NCBI GenBank assembly: GCA_963786225.1
Contig: CAWAYQ010000001.1
Span: 248,001-312,000 of the forward strand
DNA from: Flaviflagellibacter sp963786225
Lineage (GTDB): Bacteria; Pseudomonadota; Alphaproteobacteria; Rhizobiales; Methylopilaceae
DNA length: 64,000 bases
Reading direction: 5' to 3'
Of the stretch, positions 1-8,185 are shown in pieces. Below the pieces are notes generated by a model, which had not been told where the DNA came from, did not search any database, and saw only the letters and a list, made by a program, of their open reading frames with translations. The stretch's first letter is position 1. The number at the start of each line of letters is the position of its first letter. Position numbers and translations under genes: made by a program.

Positions 1-2196
1 CACCCCCAGCACGCCGGCTTGCTCGCGATCCACGTTCACGGCCACGGTCGGATAATCGAGTTCCTGTTCGAAGGTGAGGTCGCGCAGCGTCGGGACTTGC
101 CCCAGCGTGCCGCGAAGTTTCTCCGCGTACTGCCGCGTCTCTGAAAGCTTAGGGCCGCTCACCGCCACTTCGATTGGAGTTGGCGCCCCGAAGCTCATGA
201 CGCGGCTGACGATGTCGCTTGGCTCGAATGAAAAGCGGACCTCTGGCAGCTCCTCGGCGAGCTTTCGGCGCAACTGTTCCTTCAGCTCTTCGACGCGGAT
301 TCCGGCGGTCCGCTTGAGCTGTACCTGCAACACCGCCTCTTCGGACCCCGATGACCAGAGATAGATCGTGTTGATCGGGTAGTTGGGCGGCTGCGTACCG
401 ACGAAGCCGAGGCTGGTCTCCACATTATCCGGTCCAACCTCGCGTTTGATCGCGTCGAGCGTCTGCAAGGCGATCTGCTCGGTACGTTCGATGCGAGTGC
501 CTGGCGGGGCACGCAGGTGCAACTGGAATTGGCCGGTGTCCACCACCGGAAAAATCTCGGTGCGGAGCGCGCCGCCGATCACAACAATTACGGCCGCGGA
601 CACAACGAGGTACGAGATCACGACGGTTCGCCGTCGCTCGATGACCGCGCGGGCGAATTGCCCATAGCGGCGACGCAGCCGGTCGAAAAATGTTTCGCGC
701 GGGCTCCCGTGGTGTGCGCCCCCTGTCCGCAACACCCACACCGACAGCACCGGTACAAAGGTGCTTGAAAGGAGATAGGACGCGACCATCGAGAATCCGA
801 CCGCCAGGGACAGCGGGACGAACAGGTTGTGTGCCGCGCCGGTCATGAAAAACGCAGGGATGAACACCGCAAGGATGCACAGCATTGCCAGGAAACGCGG
901 CACCGTCGTCTCCGCCGTCGCCGCAAAGGCGGCCCCGGCGAGGCTGCGACCGCGGGCAAGATGCGTGTGGATGTTCTCGATGGTGACCGTTGCCTCGTCG
1001 ACCAAAATCCCGACAGCCAGCGCCAAGCCACCCAAGGTCATAATATTGATCGTCTGACCCGACACCCAAAGCGCCACTGCGGCCGCCAGGATCGCCAGCG
1101 GGATGTTCAGGACGACGACGAGCGCGCTGCGCCAATCCCGCAGGAACAGCAACACCATGAGCCCGGTCAGAACCGCGCCCAGCGCGCCTTCGAAGGCGAG
1201 GCCGCTGATGGCGCGCGTTACGTAGGGAGATTGGTCGAACTGATAGCTCACCTCGACGTCGTCGGGCAGCGCCGCTTGAAAGCGCGGAAGATTTTCCCTC
1301 ACCGATGCGACGACCGCGAGCGTCGAGGCGTCGGCGCGCTTGGTCACAGGGATGTAGACCGTGCGGCGGCCATCGACCAGCGCATAACCGGTCTGGATGT
1401 CCACGCTATCGTCGACCGAGGCAATATCGCGCAGAAACACTGTCTGCGTACCTTGGGAGCGTACGGGGATATTGTTGAGTTCTTTGATGTCCGAGACGAC
1501 CGAATTGACCGGCACCATCGGCATCAGATCGCCGATGCGAGCATTGCCGGAGGGGCTGACGATGTTGCCCGCGCCGAGCGCACGCACGAGCTCGTCGGGC
1601 GACATGTTGTAGGCGCGCAGTTTGTCCGGATCGGCACGAACGACGATGGTGCGCTGACTCGAGCCGAAAGGGGGTGGCGCCGAGACGCCCGGGAGCGTCG
1701 CGAAAAGTGGCCGGACCTTGAACAGCGCCGCGTCTTGCAGCTCGGCGACCGATCGAGTCTTGCTGGAGAAGACGAGATCGCCAACCGGCACGCCCCCAGC
1801 GTCAAACCGCATGACGAATGGCGGCACGGTCCCGGCCGGCATGAACGCGCGGGCACGGTCGACATAGCCGACGGTTTCGGCCAGCGCCTGGGCCATATCC
1901 GTGCCGGGGTGAAACTGAAGTTTGACGAGTCCGACGCCTTGGATCGATTTGCTTTCGACGTGCTCGATTCCGGTAATGTAGAGGAAGTGGTACTCGTAGT
2001 AGTTGACGATGAACCCCTCCATCTGCGCCGGGTCCAACCCGCCATAAGGCTGTGCGACGTAGATGGTCGGCACGCCGAGATCGGGAAAAATGTCGCGGGC
2101 CATGCGGTCCAGCGCCAGAACGCCAGCCATAACAACCGCGACAACCGCTATCAGCAGCGATATCGGCCGGCGCAATGCGAACGAAACCAGGTTCAC
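1..2196 (-). CDS. RND efflux permease, N-terminal part (runs off the left edge)
   Basis: Inner-membrane proton-driven efflux pump of the AcrB/RND superfamily; 732 codons are visible, about two thirds of a usual 1000-1050 residue permease. The N-terminus has the typical first membrane helix after FALRRPI. A large porter loop follows, then helices near residues 340-480 carrying GLALAVGILVDEATVTIEN, where the proton-relay position is Asp-Glu instead of the Asp-Asp of AcrB. The second periplasmic half begins near residue 565. The start is GTG with GAGGAG about nine bases upstream. No membrane-fusion partner lies upstream in the window; it may lie beyond the left edge. Substrate cannot be told. 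The long plus-strand reading frames here are antisense shadows. Confidence 0.93.
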   Translation of the reverse strand, partial: MNLVSFALRRPISLLIAVVAVVMAGVLALDRMARDIFPDLGVPTIYVAQPYGGLDPAQMEGFIVNYYEYHFLYITGIEHVESKSIQGVGLVKLQFHPGTDMAQALAETVGYVDRARAFMPAGTVPPFVMRFDAGGVPVGDLVFSSKTRSVAELQDAALFKVRPLFATLPGVSAPPPFGSSQRTIVVRADPDKLRAYNMSPDELVRALGAGNIVSPSGNARIGDLMPMVPVNSVVSDIKELNNIPVRSQGTQTVFLRDIASVDDSVDIQTGYALVDGRRTVYIPVTKRADASTLAVVASVRENLPRFQAALPDDVEVSYQFDQSPYVTRAISGLAFEGALGAVLTGLMVLLFLRDWRSALVVVLNIPLAILAAAVALWVSGQTINIMTLGGLALAVGILVDEATVTIENIHTHLARGRSLAGAAFAATAETTVPRFLAMLCILAVFIPAFFMTGAAHNLFVPLSLAVGFSMVASYLLSSTFVPVLSVWVLRTGGAHHGSPRETFFDRLRRRYGQFARAVIERRRTVVISYLVVSAAVIVVIGGALRTEIFPVVDTGQFQLHLRAPPGTRIERTEQIALQTLDAIKREVGPDNVETSLGFVGTQPPNYPINTIYLWSSGSEEAVLQVQLKRTAGIRVEELKEQLRRKLAEELPEVRFSFEPSDIVSRVMSFGAPTPIEVAVSGPKLSETRQYAEKLRGTLGQVPTLRDLTFEQELDYPTVAVNVDREQAGVLGV

Positions 2197-2238
2197 CGTC
2201 GTCCGCTCCTCAATTCATCGCGGATTTGGCCTGCTGAT

Positions 2239-2275
2239 AAAAAACAAGCCCCATCGGGAGGGTACCGCGGGGCTT
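2239..2275 (-). terminator. intrinsic terminator in the leader of the RND gene
   Basis: On the minus strand AAGCCCC pairs with GGGGCTT around a GC-rich loop and is followed directly by six Ts. It sits about 43 bases before the GTG of the RND permease. No minus-strand gene lies close upstream, so it either ends stray antisense transcription or acts as an attenuator. A second perfect 7-bp hairpin (AGCAGCA/TGCTGCT, 2284-2313) precedes it. Confidence 0.7.
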
Positions 2276-2624
2276 CTCGGGAGAGCAGCAACCTCGGGAG
2301 GGGGTCTGCTGCTGCTATCGTTTCAAGGTAGGTTTGCTAATAGCTGCCTGAAATCATCCATAGATATTGGATGGGTAACCAAAACGCAGCTTTCGAACGC
2401 TGGTCCATTAACGTCCCGCCAAGGAACCTCTCTACAACGGCCAGTTCAGCTCGGTGCGCAGGACCACAGCCAACCTAGGCGTGACGTTCATAGGCATCAG
2501 GATGTCTGCGCAGATCTCGCGAGTTGCCTACGGGCCCCGGCCGAGCAGTTCCCCGGCTTCAATCGCGGAACGCCGGCACGGGGTCTGCGTTGGCTGGAGA
2601 GATAAATTCGCGAGAGACGCGTCC

Positions 2625-3179
2625 GTGAACACCCATAAGCTTCTTACCTCCTTTGCCGCCGCAGTCTTGGTCGCGGCCGGAAGCCCGGGCGCGATTGCAC
2701 AGACGAGGACGATCCAGTCCACCATGGTCCCGAACCTCGACACCCCACTTTCCACACGCCGGGTGTCGACCTCGATGCTCTCTACCTCCACCTCTAGCTT
2801 CGCAAACACCGTTGCGCCCAGCGCGACCACGCTCCCGGGTGGCGGCAGCCAGGTTCCCTCATCGCCGGCATCATCGGGTATCGGCAGCAACGTGCCGCTG
2901 TTCGGCACATTGAACCTATCGGCACCGAGCGTGTCGGGCGCAATCAACCAGTCCGCAACACGGTCGCAAGGCACCGATTGCACTGGCTTTAACACGCAAT
3001 CGAACAAGGGCTCCGGTTCAATCAGCGCGTCGACTTCGGACTGCGTCCCCGGAGGATCGCCGACCGGCTTCGACCGGTCATCGTCACCACCGGGCGGCCT
3101 TGGCACGACGCCATCCACTAGGTCCCGCACGACATCATCGAGAGCGCTCGGCACGTCGGCGATCATGAAACGCCCCTAA
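2625..3179 (+). CDS. secreted Ser/Thr-rich protein of unknown function
   Basis: 184 residues from a GTG start preceded by GAGAGA. The N-terminus is a clear Sec signal peptide (basic VNTHK, hydrophobic SFAAAVLVAAG, cleavage near AIAQ). The mature part is rich in Ser, Thr, Pro and Gly with no recognisable domain and two cysteines near residues 125 and 144 that could form a disulfide. An in-frame ATG further upstream (2454) would bury the signal peptide, so the GTG is preferred. An overlapping minus-strand frame (2528-3166) is also open, but lacks a signal or family resemblance. Function unknown. Confidence 0.55.
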   Translation: MNTHKLLTSFAAAVLVAAGSPGAIAQTRTIQSTMVPNLDTPLSTRRVSTSMLSTSTSSFANTVAPSATTLPGGGSQVPSSPASSGIGSNVPLFGTLNLSAPSVSGAINQSATRSQGTDCTGFNTQSNKGSGSISASTSDCVPGGSPTGFDRSSSPPGGLGTTPSTRSRTTSSRALGTSAIMKRP

Positions 3180-3375
3180 GCCCGCTGTGCGTCCCGTAGC
3201 GTCAAGCGTTCGCGGGGCGCGTCTTCTTTGACGACCGCAGCCGGACCAACGCGTGTCGTGCGATCTCTGAAGGCGCCTGCTCCGGAACGGAAATACCGAG
3301 CTGACATCAGGAAAAGGAGTGGAGGACAGGCAGCCCGGCGACGACGCCGATCATCACGCCCCTTCGGCCCTCGCG

Positions 3376-4659
3376 TCAGCGTTCTTCCGGCGGCTTGATC
3401 CTCGAGAATTGCCGCAACAAGGCGAGATCGTACGCCACCTTGAGCGCGCCCGCGAGCACGAGAGGCCAGCCGAAGGGCGTCACGGTCAACAACCACCCGG
3501 AGAGGAGCGGCGCGACGGCGGATGCCAGGCTGCGCGGCACGGCGGTGACGCTCGCCGCGGCGGGCCGCTCCTCCGGTCGGACCACCGCCATCACGTATGA
3601 GGACCGGGTCGGGACATCCATCTGCGACAGGAGCCCCCGGGCGATCAGCAGCCCGAACGCAGTCCAGACCGTCGGCGCGAACGCCGTCAGGATCAGGAAG
3701 AGATTCGACGGCAGGTGCGTGAACACCATCGTGTTCACCAGCCCGAACCGCCGGGCCAGCGGCACCGCCGCGAAGTTCGAGACGGCGGAGCACAGGCTGG
3801 TCACGAAGAATATCGCTCCGACCGTGGAGATGCTGATCTCGAAACGCTCGCTGAGCCACAGCGCCAGGAGGGCGTTGACGACCAATCCTCCGCCGAAGGC
3901 ATCGACGGAGAACAGGGCCGCGAGGCGGTAGACCGTGCCGCGGGATGGGCCGAGGGGCGCCGGCGGCCGGTCCGTCCCGACCTCGGCCCTGGGCGACAGA
4001 CCGCGATAGAGCAGGAACGTCAGGAATCCCAAGACGCCGTAGAGACCGAAGAGGATGGTGGTCACGGTCGGCGGAGCGATGTAGGGCGCGAGCCAGTCCA
4101 CCGCGCCCACCGAGAGCGCCCCGAGGGCACCGAAGAAGGCGCCAACGAAACTGTAGCGCGCGAACGCCGCCGTGCGCTCCTGATCGCCCACGACATGGGC
4201 GATCACCGTATGCTCGAGCGGCAGGAACACGCTGACGTCGCCGCTGGACGGGTTGAGCGTCCCGACGAACGCGATCAGCAGCAGCGGCCAGAAGCCTTCG
4301 ATCCCGGCAAAGCCCAGTCCCGTCGCTGCCATTAGGAGGGCGGCCGCCAACAGCGCCCCACGTCTCGGGATGCGGTGTGCGACAAGCCCGATGCCGAGCG
4401 TCAGCAGAGCGGACCCCAGCAATGTCGCCGTCGAGACGATTCCGACCGCGAAGGCATCGTAACCAAGGAGCGCCAGGTGGAGCGGCAGCAGGATTGCGAC
4501 GTAACCGTCCCCGAAGGCCCGCAGCGACCGCGCCCAGAGAACCCGGTTGATATCCGGCGGCAAGGTCTTGCGCGAGACGTCTCGATGGCCCGCCCCGGAA
4601 TGGGGCTTGGCTTCCTCCCCGCCTTGGCGCTCTGCCTTGGAGACTGGAGCGCCGGTCAA
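3376..4659 (-). CDS. MFS transporter
   Basis: Major facilitator protein of about 12 membrane helices. The N-terminal half has FGDGYVAILLPLHLALLGY and the central loop lies near residue 215 (YRGLSPRAEVG). The last helices end before FSRIKPPEER. Substrate unknown; the fold resembles the drug/sugar exporter-like MFS group. The apparent start is TTG and overlaps the stop of a decayed upstream frame (TTGA), suggesting former translational coupling. The true start could be further downstream, because the first 40 residues are hydrophilic and poorly conserved in character. Confidence 0.85.
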   Translation of the reverse strand: MTGAPVSKAERQGGEEAKPHSGAGHRDVSRKTLPPDINRVLWARSLRAFGDGYVAILLPLHLALLGYDAFAVGIVSTATLLGSALLTLGIGLVAHRIPRRGALLAAALLMAATGLGFAGIEGFWPLLLIAFVGTLNPSSGDVSVFLPLEHTVIAHVVGDQERTAAFARYSFVGAFFGALGALSVGAVDWLAPYIAPPTVTTILFGLYGVLGFLTFLLYRGLSPRAEVGTDRPPAPLGPSRGTVYRLAALFSVDAFGGGLVVNALLALWLSERFEISISTVGAIFFVTSLCSAVSNFAAVPLARRFGLVNTMVFTHLPSNLFLILTAFAPTVWTAFGLLIARGLLSQMDVPTRSSYVMAVVRPEERPAAASVTAVPRSLASAVAPLLSGWLLTVTPFGWPLVLAGALKVAYDLALLRQFSRIKPPEER

Positions 4660-4870
4660 CTCTTGGCGACCTTGACGTGATCAAGGGCGGCGCGCAGTCC
4701 GCCCAGGAGCTTCGGGGAATCGTCGTTGGCCCAGATATGCATGAACATTGGCCCAGATGTACATGAAGAACAGTCGTGGCTCGTCGTTGAGCATGTGGTT
4801 GTGCTGCCAGCCTCGTCGATCAATCCACGGCCGATCGACGAAATCGTAGCGTCAGTACGGTGCAGTTGGC
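4656..4870 (-). pseudogene. 3' remnant of an unrecognised gene, broken by a 22-bp tandem duplication
   Basis: Reading the minus strand, one frame gives a coherent stretch from YDFVDRPWIDRRGWQHN to FFMYIWAN. It then breaks at an imperfect 22-bp tandem repeat (4726-4747 and 4748-4769). Continuing from the second copy in another frame gives HIWANDDSPKLLGGLRAAL and ends VKVAKS at 4656. Removing one repeat copy restores a single frame, so the duplication caused the frameshift. The start of the gene is also lost. I do not recognise the family. It was probably co-transcribed with the MFS gene, whose TTG overlaps its stop. Confidence 0.5.
4726..4769. repeat. imperfect 22-bp tandem duplication
   Basis: Two adjacent 22-bp copies, each beginning TTGGCCCAGAT and ending CATGAA plus two bases, differ at three positions. 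As 22 is not a multiple of three, the insertion shifts the frame of the surrounding gene remnant. Confidence 0.85.
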
Positions 4871-5071
4871 GAGGACCTGTAGCATCGTGGCGCCCCGTTG
4901 ATGGCTCAGTCCATGGCGGGCTGGAGGCCCGCATGCATGTTCTGATCCAGCGGCAAAGTCTCTTTTCCCTAATTCGTAAGCAGCGGCCACAGGCCGAGCC
5001 AGCGCTGCATTTCGAAAATGGAACCCATCAATCGAGGACCGCAAAAAGGAAGTCCTCAATTCTGCGGAAGT

Positions 5072-6697
5072 TCATGCCCATTTCATGGTGATTGCCGCGA
5101 GTACGAGATAGCGCCCGACCTTGGCGACGGTGACGAGCGCGAGGAAAACCAGAAACGGTTCGCGCAGGACGCCCGCCATGACCGTCAGCGGATCGCCGAT
5201 AATCGGGACCCAGCTCAACAGGAGCGACCATTTTCCACGGCGATGATACCAGCGCTCCGCGCGGTGGAGACCGGCGCTGCTGAACGGAAACCAGGGCCGG
5301 TCGCGAAAATGTTCGAGCCACCGCCCCAAGAGCCAATTGATGACGGCGCCAGTCACGTTGCCGACGCTCGCGACAAGGATGACGATCACAGGCGAATAAT
5401 CATGGAGCAGCAGTCCGACGAGCACGGTTTCCGATTGCATCGGCAGAACCGTCGCAGCGGCGAGCGCCGTCAGGAACAGGCCCGCGTAGACGGCGAGTTC
5501 GGCCATCAGCCGCCGGCCGTGAATGTCACCGAAGTCCGGAAGCGATGCGGCTTGCGCCGGCAAACCGCTCCAGCCGTGATAGCCGACATAGAGGCCGACC
5601 GCGACGATCAGGATGCTGGAGAAATAGGGCGCCCGGCGGGCGAAGGTCGAGAACCACGACCAGCGTTTTGTCGCGTGACGGACGCTCAGTGCTGCGGCGG
5701 CCCCGACGGTGACGAGCGTGATCGCAAGACCGATCGAGAAGCACAGCACCAGGGCGAAGCCGAGCGTGATCTCCTTGAGCTGAAGACACAGCAGAAGGAT
5801 CGTGATGGCCGCGGGGCACGGGATCAGCCCTCCGGTCAGGCCGAAGAGTACGATCTGCCACGTCGTTACATTGCGGTTGGCGAACTGGCGGCGGATGTCG
5901 TTGGCGTGCGCCAGTTCGTGCGCATCCTGATAGCCGTCGCTCGCAACCTCCAGCCCGTGCAGTTCCTCGTGCATGTGATCGTGGCCGTGTCCTTCCACGA
6001 AGGACAGGTCGTAATCGTGGCTATGGCCGCCATGTCCAAGGCTGACCCGCGCCTGGAATGCGTGCGGTTCCGGAATCTCCTCGACGGATTCGAGATAGTC
6101 CCCGCGATCGACGAACGCGAATATCTGTCGCGCGCCGTCCGGCCGCTCGGTCACGACCGTCACATCCGCTGCGGCCCATCTATGTCCGCGCTCGCTGCGA
6201 ATGCGCCAGCGCGGCGGGACGCCCTCCTCGAAGACTTCGACGGCGATCAGGCCATGGCCGGTGTCGATGCGACGGACGTCTTCGCCGTGATGATGATCAT
6301 GATCATGGCCGTGAGCATGGGTGTGGCCATGCTCGTGCCGCGCAGCGCGCTGCTGGTCCCGCCAGGTGCGCCACAGCATCCAGATTGCGATCGAGATGAT
6401 GATCGCGGCCGAGGCGAGCTGAAAATAGGGCTCGAACGTCTCGGCATCGACGCCACGCCACAGATAGAGGCCGCCCAGGGCGATGCCCCAGACCACGAGC
6501 GTGTGAGACAAGGTCGCCGCCAATCCCAGCAAGACGGCTTGCGTCACGGTTCCCCGGACCGCGACGATGAACGCCGCCATCATTGTCTTGGAATGGCCCG
6601 GCTCCAGCCCGTGCAACGCACCCAGAAGAATGGCACTCGGGGCAAAGAGCCAAGCGTGCGTGGAACTTTGCTGAATCAGCTCGGCGAAGGACGGCAT
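5072..6697 (-). CDS. nickel/cobalt exporter RcnA/NicO type fused to a YqaA (SNARE-associated) domain
   Basis: Inner-membrane metal exporter, 541 residues. Residues 1-375 are the NicO/RcnA part. HGLEPGHSK (29-37) is the conserved metal motif of helix 1, a His-rich cytoplasmic loop spans 121-138 (HEHGHTHAHGHDHDHHH) with further His clusters at 221-248, and GGLIPCPAA (289-297) is the second RcnA signature. Residues 398-541 are a different family. TVLPMQSETVLVGLL, ASVGNVTGAVINWLLGR, LLLSWVPIIGDPLTVMAG and KVGRYLVLAA match E. coli YqaA. The single frame is uninterrupted, so this is a real fusion. It starts 7 bases after the stop of the metal-sensing repressor, so the two form an operon for Ni/Co resistance. 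The role of the YqaA part is unknown. Confidence 0.9.
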   Translation of the reverse strand: MPSFAELIQQSSTHAWLFAPSAILLGALHGLEPGHSKTMMAAFIVAVRGTVTQAVLLGLAATLSHTLVVWGIALGGLYLWRGVDAETFEPYFQLASAAIIISIAIWMLWRTWRDQQRAARHEHGHTHAHGHDHDHHHGEDVRRIDTGHGLIAVEVFEEGVPPRWRIRSERGHRWAAADVTVVTERPDGARQIFAFVDRGDYLESVEEIPEPHAFQARVSLGHGGHSHDYDLSFVEGHGHDHMHEELHGLEVASDGYQDAHELAHANDIRRQFANRNVTTWQIVLFGLTGGLIPCPAAITILLLCLQLKEITLGFALVLCFSIGLAITLVTVGAAAALSVRHATKRWSWFSTFARRAPYFSSILIVAVGLYVGYHGWSGLPAQAASLPDFGDIHGRRLMAELAVYAGLFLTALAAATVLPMQSETVLVGLLLHDYSPVIVILVASVGNVTGAVINWLLGRWLEHFRDRPWFPFSSAGLHRAERWYHRRGKWSLLLSWVPIIGDPLTVMAGVLREPFLVFLALVTVAKVGRYLVLAAITMKWA

Positions 6698-6704
6698 GAC
6701 CTAC

Positions 6705-6983
6705 TCACAGATATTTGGTGATTTCCTTGAACTCGTCGACCGTGCGGCGCTGCTCGCGGGGGAGCGGGCCTGCCACGTCGTCAAGGCAATGGTCCAGATG
6801 GTCCTGGATCAATGTTTTCTTCGCCTGCCCGATCGCCTTTTCCACGGCATGAAGCTGCTGGGCGATGTCGAGGCAGGACCGGCCCTCTTCGATCATTTGG
6901 ACAATGCCCATCAGATGCCCGTTGGCGCGCTTCAGCCGTTTGACGATCGCAGGATGGGTTTCATGAAGATGAGGTTCTGACAT
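6705..6983 (-). CDS. metal-sensing repressor, CsoR/RcnR (DmeR-like) family
   Basis: 92-residue all-helical DNA-binding repressor. The body (AIVKRLKRANGHL, EEGRSCLDIAQQLHAVEKA, QDHLDHCL) is the CsoR/RcnR/FrmR family core. The cysteine in RSCLD, the histidines of QDHLDHC and an N-terminal HLHETH provide the likely metal ligands. DmeR and RcnR proteins of this type respond to Ni or Co. The start ATG is preceded by AGGAGG. Longer upstream starts would read through the operator. The palindrome at 6993-7011 immediately upstream is its probable binding site. Metal loading should release the repressor and induce the fused exporter downstream. Confidence 0.9.
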   Translation of the reverse strand: MSEPHLHETHPAIVKRLKRANGHLMGIVQMIEEGRSCLDIAQQLHAVEKAIGQAKKTLIQDHLDHCLDDVAGPLPREQRRTVDEFKEITKYL

Positions 6984-6992
6984 AGCCCCTCC

Positions 6993-7011
6993 TATCCCCC
7001 CTGGGGGGATA
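6993..7011. promoter_or_regulatory. operator of the metal-sensing repressor
   Basis: Perfect 19-bp dyad TATCCCCCC-T-GGGGGGATA, ten bases upstream of the repressor ATG. CsoR/RcnR proteins bind G/C-tract palindromes of this kind, so autoregulation of the repressor-exporter operon is likely. A degenerate look-alike (CCTACCCAGGGGGGAGATA) sits just before the ATG at 7260. Confidence 0.75.
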
Positions 7012-7259
7012 TGGCAAGCGAGACCGCATGCGTCGCAAGCGGCGTACAAAGCGCCATTCCTGCTTGCGGATTTGCGTTCCCGCTTCGCAGAAAACACATG
7101 CGCATCCGCCCGTAACGATCTGCGATCGCTCCTTATTCCTGGAGCGCCGGCGGCTTTATCCAGTGTTCACGCGAGCTTGATCGGAGACGGCGCCGGAAGA
7201 GCAAAATCCCGCTCGGGAATCGGCTACACTTTTAACGCGAACCTACCCAGGGGGGAGAT

Positions 7260-7457
7260 ATGGACGACGAGACTCCGAACTCGGTCGCACGGAAACCCGC
7301 CCGCGCGCCGGAATTCCGTTTCGAGGTTGTCGACCTTGCCGAAGCCGCGAAGATATCGGTTGCCAAAGCGAGACGGCTGATCATGACGCACGGGCATGAC
7401 CGCGATCGCCTGGTCGAAGCGGTGCTTCAGATGTCATCCGCGAACCGGGATAATTAA
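7260..7457 (+). CDS. small protein, DUF3606-like
   Basis: 65 residues. The core FEVVDLAEAAKISVAKARRL followed by THGHDRDRLVEAVLQ looks like a small helix-turn-helix-like fold and resembles DUF3606 stress-type proteins in length and pattern. It is paralogous to the protein at 47712 (same F-E-v-D-L-A-E-A....-A-R-L...-G-H order). The strong purine run GGGGGGAGAT just before the ATG serves as ribosome binding site and may also be a second metal-repressor half-site. A terminator follows. Function unknown. Confidence 0.6.
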   Translation: MDDETPNSVARKPARAPEFRFEVVDLAEAAKISVAKARRLIMTHGHDRDRLVEAVLQMSSANRDN

Positions 7458-7462
7458 AGCGA

Positions 7463-7500
7463 GACCCCGTCCAGTTGTCCGGACGGGGGTCGCCGGTTTT
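7463..7500 (+). terminator. intrinsic terminator after the small gene
   Basis: GACCCCGTCC pairs with GGACGGGGGTC around AGTTGTCC and is followed by GCCGGTTTT, 6 bases after the TAA of the preceding gene. Confidence 0.75.
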
Positions 7501-7604
7501 CCAGCTTTCAGGGCGACACTGCGACTGCGACGGACGGATCCCTTGTACCGACAGAGATAATCGGAGGAGCCGCCCAAGCGGCTCCTCCGCAGCGCCCCGA
7601 ACGA

Positions 7605-8153
7605 CTATTCACCCTCGTCGCCGCCGAAGAAGTCTCCACCGCCTTCGTCCGCGGCGGGCTCCTTGGCGTCGGCAGCTTGAGCTTCATTGCCGCCGAACAT
7701 CCCGGCGACCGCATTGCCCAGCAGCACGCCACCCGCGACACCCATCGCGGTTTGCGCGGCTCCAGCGAGGAAGCCTCCGCCTCGGCGAGGGGAATCCTCG
7801 TTTTGCCAAGGGCCTTCAGATCGACGCGGGCCCGTGGGCACCGATGTGGGGCGAGAAACGGACGCCGATGGTCGCTGAGCGCCGCCAAAGATGGAACTCA
7901 GGAGCCCGCCGCCGCTCCGCGGAGAACCAGCCGTGCGGGCTTCGAGTTCCTCGATGCGCCGCTGGGCATCTTCCAGCGCCTGCTCCTGCACCACGATGGT
8001 CTGGGCCATGTAATACGGAGCACCCGGCTGGCTCGCGACCCGTGCTCGGATGAGATTTTCCGCTTCCGGATCGCGTTCTGGACCTTGCCTCTCCACCTTG
8101 CCCAATTTCTGGAAAAGGCCGTCGATCGCGTCGCGGGTCTGGTTGTCCAGCAT
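7605..8153 (-). CDS. DUF2076 protein
   Basis: 182 residues. The N-terminal helical domain (MLDNQTRDAIDGLFQKLGKV, then PYYMAQTIVVQEQALEDAQR) is the signature of DUF2076. A Pro/Ser linker and a glycine-rich hydrophobic patch (GFLAGAAQTAMGVAGGVLLG) follow, with an acidic tail rich in Gly and Asp. The ATG at 8153 is chosen because DUF2076 proteins begin with this helix. The longer open frame upstream merely overlaps the Bax1-inhibitor gene. It lies 32 bases downstream of that gene and is probably co-transcribed. Role unknown. Confidence 0.85.
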   Translation of the reverse strand: MLDNQTRDAIDGLFQKLGKVERQGPERDPEAENLIRARVASQPGAPYYMAQTIVVQEQALEDAQRRIEELEARTAGSPRSGGGLLSSIFGGAQRPSASVSRPTSVPTGPRRSEGPWQNEDSPRRGGGFLAGAAQTAMGVAGGVLLGNAVAGMFGGNEAQAADAKEPAADEGGGDFFGGDEGE

Positions 8154-8185
8154 TGTCTGTGTCTCTCTGGATGTGGTTGCGTTTC

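Noticed and set aside
829..2331. 500-codon plus-strand open frame
   Set aside because: Antisense shadow of the RND permease; Arg/His/Asp-rich and without domain features, whereas the minus strand encodes clear RND motifs.
5018..6721. 567-codon plus-strand open frame
   Set aside because: Shadow of the RcnA-YqaA gene; low-complexity charged product.
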